Source: Cunninghamia lanceolata (lineage: Eukaryota; Streptophyta; Pinopsida; Cupressales; Cupressaceae). Taken from it: a stretch of 64,000 bases of DNA. Each line of letters starts with the position of its first letter. The stretch's first letter is position 1. The notes under the pieces were generated by a model. It saw nothing but the letters and a program-made list of their open reading frames with translations, was not told where the DNA came from and searched no databases. This document shows, in pieces, positions 59,222 through 64,000 of the stretch. The DNA lies in contig BSBN01000038.1 of NCBI GenBank assembly GCA_027924645.1, forward strand, positions 1 through 64,000, written 5' to 3'. The translations under genes and the position numbers were made by a program.

Positions 59222-59782
59222 TAATATAGGATTTGATAGACATCATATTTCCACACAGTCCATAATGATTGAATGTAGTGTTTCAGGATTAAATTGTGTA
59301 AGAGTTTTTTTTCGGATCGGATCACAATCCATCATCATCAGGAGAAAAAAGAGAGAGCAAGATGGATTGTGATCTGAGAAAAAAGAGAGAGCAAGATTGG
59401 ATTGTGATCCCATCCCAAAAAAAAGAGAGCAAGATGGATTGTGATCCGAGAAAAAAGAGATCCGAAAAAAGAGAGAGCAAGATGGATTGTGATCCGATCC
59501 GAAAAAAAAAAGAGCAAGATGGATTGTGATCCGAGAAAAAAGAGAGAGCAAGATGGATTGTGATCCGATCCGAAAAAAGAGAGAGCAAGATGGAGCAAGA
59601 TGGATTGTGATCCGATCCGAAGAGAGAGCAAGATGGAAAAAAGAGAGCAAGATGGATTGTGATCCGATCCGAAGAGAGAGCAAGATGGAAAAAAGAGAGA
59701 GCAAGATGGATTGTGATCTGATCCGAAAAAAACTCTTAACACAGATTAATTTGAAACACTACATTCAATAATATAGGATTTG
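59222..59782. mobile_element. Fold-back (MITE-like) element with minisatellite core
   Basis: Long terminal inverted repeats of about 63 bases: left arm 59268-59331 ('attgaatgtagtgtttca' ... 'cggatcggatcacaatcca') and right arm 59707-59769, its reverse complement with a few changes. Between them are about eleven units of ~37 bases or truncated forms (core 'gagcaagatggattgtgat' then 'ccgatccgaaaaaa'). The left arm is itself an inverted copy of the unit. A 14-base direct repeat, taataggattt-type (taatataggatttg), lies at 59222-59235 and 59769-59782, which may be a target-site duplication though it does not abut the left arm. Open frames on both strands (59243-59742) are products of the repeat. 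Confidence 0.75.
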
Positions 59783-62700
59783 CTGAGATTATACAACTAC
59801 AATAAATATTTTGAAATAATGAAAATAAAAGAATGAGGAAGATATAGATTTTCAGATTTAACAATTTCCTTTGATATCATTCCTACAGTAGAACTGACTT
59901 TAACAGATTTAGAAGACACACAAACTATTTTTTTTCTTCTACTACTTTGCTTTATTAAACAAATAGAAACTCAAGAATATAAAATAGACAAGGTAAATAT
60001 CACAACAATAATGAAATCAAATCAAGTACCTTTCACCTTAGACTACTATTTCTCCTGGATCTCCTCGATAGAGCAGTTTCTCAATTCTATAGCATAACAA
60101 CTAGATAATGATAGTGGCTTGGTTGAGGCTTGATTTATAGAGGTTAGTTAACAAAAACAAAAAACTTAAAAAAAAAAAAAGAGCCCACATAGTTTTTTAT
60201 CTTTTATTAAATCAATGAAGATAAAGTTTAATTGGTAAGGTCCCTATGTAGCGATCTTTTTTTTTTGTTTTTTTTCTCATTAAAATAAACAACCTATAAA
60301 TTATAATTATTTAATATTTTTCTTGCATAAACAAATCTTTGAAACCAGGGTAAAATATTTACTTTAGTTTAATGAGAGCTAAGGTGAGGGTTCTTCAAAT
60401 GACCTTTGTTTTTTATTTTTACTATGGGAATTAATTCATTTAAAAAATTATAACTAGTATACATATCTTAAATACAAATCTATCTAATATAGGTCTTTTA
60501 GATAGATGTATTTAAGATATCTATGCTAGTTTAATTAATTTAGGAAAAGGGATATAGTAAAGGGGACTCTTAGGACAAAAGGTGTACCAAAAGGTATTGG
60601 AAAAAGTGGATTAAAAGTGGATTTAAGAAAAAGGATGGATAAAATGGATGACTACGTTATGGAGCAACCATATAGTGCACTAGACATTATGCACCAAGGA
60701 TAGCACTAGACATTATGCACTAAGGTATAAAGGTCGATATGTCCTTATGCATGCTCAATGACTTAGTATGCAAAAAGCTATTCCACCACACACAAGATAT
60801 GAATATTATCAAGGTATTGCCATTGATGATTAATTTATTGATGATTAAGATAGTGTTGTTGTCATTGTTGAGAACGATATATCCCTAGATCAAAGACCAA
60901 TGTATGCTATTGGATAATTTGGCTAGATAGTTTGACTAGATTGTTGAATTATTGTCATTGATGTAAAAGAAAGTTAATGTCATTGATACATGTATTGAAA
61001 CAATTAGGTGAAGGCTAAAAGAATGACCATTTTGATATGTTTAAATTAAAGATTTAAATATAAGAAATCTAGCCGACTTCATGCTAGAGGCTGACATCTT
61101 AGGTTGTACCAAGATTCAAGTTTAAACAATCTTAAATTTAATAATGTGGCCTACTTCGTAATAATTTTGGAGGTTGAAATTCATTTTTTATTTAAGACTT
61201 CATTTTTTATTAAAGACTTTATTTAAGAGGTGCCGACTACTATATGAGAAGCGCTTCACATATATAAGACAAAATGTCTTATTCAAATGGAATGAGAAGT
61301 TGCGATTAGCAAAGGTGAGCGATTATATTTTATACGGACAACGATTGCATTTAACTAAGAGGTGCCTCCACATAAGACAAAACAAACTAATTAAAGGCTA
61401 CAATTAAAAGCTATGTGTATTCTTAGAGTTGTCTATCTTTGTAAAGGATGCAACTATTCAGAGATTTGCCTCACTTGGAGAGGTATAAGAGGTAAGAAAA
61501 AGTGTGAGTTAGAAGTGAGGAGAGAAGTGTGTATGAATTTGATATAGAGTAGATCTAGGGTAGAATTTTATGAAGAATATTTCAAACTAGTACTGAAATA
61601 TATATGTAGTCCGTTTGTGAAGAGTAAAAGGGAGATAAAAGGGAGATTTGTAAGAGTTATGGTAAAGTTATGTAGAGGAATAAGTGCATATTGAAGAGTA
61701 GATTGTAAAGGGAATTTAGAGCAGATTGTAAGGTAGAAATGTGTGTGAAGAGATCTCCATATTTGTGATCAGTTTTGTGAAATACGAGTGTGCATGAGTT
61801 GTGACTAGATTCATGAGAAAAAGTATATCTACATTTAGATCTTATGAAGACATATATAAATTATTGATGATTTCTTAGGTTGGTGCCTATCAAAAGAGAT
61901 TGGTATCTCTTACTAAGTTGGTGCTCAGTTCGGCATATTCGTGTCTCCAATGGGTTGGTGCCAACCTTTTTTTTAATTTAATTTATTCATGAGCATGCTT
62001 CATATTCCATGGTTTGTATTTTAAAATTGTACATTTTTAGTTTAGATTTGAATTGTAATTCATTATTTTAAACTCATGTCTTTAAAGTTGAATTTATATA
62101 TACAAGTACACATATATATGCAAGATGAGATTAGTATAGGTGTAGACTCAATTAATGGACCACAAATGCATGAGTCATCTCTCGTATTTCAAGTCCTATA
62201 GTTAAATGATATGTCATTTCAAAGTACTTGTATCATTCAACTTTGCATTTTGTATCTATACTCTAGCCTAATTCATGTGTTTTTTATAGGAATTGGTGAT
62301 ACTCTCTCAGAATCGATACTAGGAGAAATGATAAACCCATTGTGGTATGCTTAGACATTTTTAAGTTTATATTTAGAAACTTAATTTGATGGCTTGGTTT
62401 TAAATATTTGATTTAAATAATTAGGATGCAGTTTTGACATTAAAATTGATTTGAAGCTTCTTTTTCTTGTACACAGCATGAGCCACCCTCCCTTTCAGTC
62501 AAGTGGGACCAAAAGGCAACTTCAAATGGATGATGATCAAACTTAGGGCACACATATGTATTATATTGTTTATTTCATGAGGATTTTATGGCTATTTCAA
62601 TATTGACTAGACATATATGTTTTGTGACTATTTCACTATTTTATATGGACTGTTATTTTTTAATCAATTAAACATTTCATAGATCAATACCTTCCCTATA

Positions 62701-62872
62701 AATTTGCAAAAAGAAAAAGAAAAATAGAGAAATACTTGTACCCTTTAAATTTACAATTTAAGAAATTTAGAAAATTAGAGAAATTTAGGTCTACCCTAAA
62801 ATATATCAAAAGAAAAATAGAGAAATACCTAACCTAAATATCAAAAGAAAAATAAACAAATACCTACTCTAA

Positions 62873-63704
62873 AAAGGGAGATAAAAGGGAGATTTGTAAG
62901 AGTTATGGTAAAGTTATGTAGAGGAATAAGTGCATATTGAAGAGTAGATTGTAAAGGGAATTTAGAGCAGATTGTAAGGTAGAAATGTGTGTGAAGAGAT
63001 CTCCATATTTGTGATCAGTTTTGTGAAATACGAGTGTGCATGAGTTGTGACTAGATTCATGAGAAAAAGTATATCTACATTTAGATCTTATGAAGACATA
63101 TAAATTATTGATGATTTCTTAGGTTGGTGCCTATCAAAAGAGATTGGTATCTCTTACTAAGTTGGTGCTCAGTTGGGCGTATTCGTGTCTCCAATGGGTT
63201 GGTGCCAACCTTTTTTTTAATTTAATTTATTAATGAGCATGCTTCATATTCCATGGTTTGTATTTTAAAATTGTACATTTTTAGTTTAAATTTGAATTAT
63301 AATTCATTATTTTAAACTCATGTCTTTAAAGTTGAATTTATATATACAAGTACACATATATATGCAAGATGAGATTAGTATAGGTGTAGGTATTATATTG
63401 TTTATTTCATGAGGATTTTATGGCTATTTCAATATTGACTAGACATATATGTTTTGTGACTATTTCACTATTTTATATGGACTGTTATTTTTTAATCAAT
63501 TAAACATTTCATAGATCAATACCTTCCCTATAAATTTACAAAAAGAAAAAGAAAAATAGAGAAATACTTGTACCCTTTAAATTTACAATTTAAGAAATTT
63601 AGAAAATTAGAGAAATTTAGGTCTACCCTAAAATATATCAAAAGAAAAATAGAGAAATACCTAACCTAAATATCAAAAGAAAAATAAACAAATACCTACT
63701 CTAA
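62873..63704. repeat. Internal partial duplication of the right block
   Basis: Starting at 'aagggagataaaagggag', this repeats 61625-62872 but lacks about 420 bases (equivalent to about 62141-62563; junction near 63387, 'aggtgtag|gtattat'). It retains the 'ttatttttt' deletion junction at 63484, so the duplication happened after that deletion. Confidence 0.85.
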
Positions 63705-63706
63705 AT

Positions 63707-63828
<122 letters not shown>

Positions 63829-64000
63829 ATAAAGAATACTTGGTTCTATCTACTAAAACTTTTGAGTTTTGCTTCTAATTTTGAAAAAACTAAAAATTAT
63901 AATTTCTAAAAAATATAATAGAATAAGAAAAAGAGCTTCCCTTGGCTTCAAAAAATATAAATATTTTATACTGACAAGGCCAAGGCCAACCACGTGAAGG

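Noticed and set aside
59243..59771. Long frames on both strands in the minisatellite (up to 153 codons)
   Set aside because: Repeat-driven: every frame of a 37-bp unit without stops stays open.

Overview
This is nuclear DNA of a eukaryote, almost certainly a seed plant with a large, repeat-rich genome. The evidence is AT-rich sequence, plant-type Ty3/gypsy remains, a DUF4283 plus zinc-knuckle LINE ORF1, an F-box gene, TTTAGGG-type telomere-like tracts and long (CT)n and (AT)n runs. The overall style (old, heavily decayed elements and long noncoding LTR-like blocks) reminded me of a conifer, but nothing here proves that. There is no bacterial-style operon. I see no protein-coding gene that is clearly intact; the coding sequence consists of relics with stops and frameshifts. 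I found no tRNA or rRNA gene and no CRISPR array.

Layout. 1-8741 (copy A) and 31859-40506 (copy B) are a direct segmental duplication of about 8.7 kb. Each copy holds, on the minus strand, the N-terminal half of a transposase-like gene, then a long noncoding stretch with a small GC-rich island, then a LINE-derived element on the plus strand that carries ORF1 but no reverse transcriptase. Between the copies lie a minus-strand gypsy element (gag 16513-15009, then protease, RNase H and the start of RT 11097-9450) split by LTR-like DNA; a 3.7-kb block (16872-20570) that recurs at 59968-64000; a 183-bp tandem array; the C-terminal half of the transposase-like gene (23625-22258); a satellite array with ~185-bp monomers in a ~1.05-1.09 kb higher-order unit (26858-29745); and two palindromic telomere-like modules.

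After copy B come a ~3.2-kb LTR-like insertion (40640-43824), a relic of an FAD-dependent oxidoreductase gene (44884-45264), a third telomere-like module (47504-48300), a pair of duplicated blocks (49311/55312 and 49800/56590), a long unrecognised decayed reading frame (52399-50089), an F-box gene with one frameshift (58078-56964), a fold-back element with a minisatellite core (59222-59782), and the second copy of the 3.7-kb block, which carries an internal duplication and an (AT)~57 expansion.

The most notable points are the transposase-like family (a DFAEN block, then LDNCTGQF, then GHGKGEHDG, with Cys/His clusters and a 108-bp intron); the gypsy domain order protease-RNase H-RT; a plant 'half-LINE' bounded by a 14-bp target-site duplication; and the higher-order satellite next to telomere-like palindromes that share one conserved centre. 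Coordinates of decayed coding regions are by-eye estimates from continuing reading frames across stops and indels.
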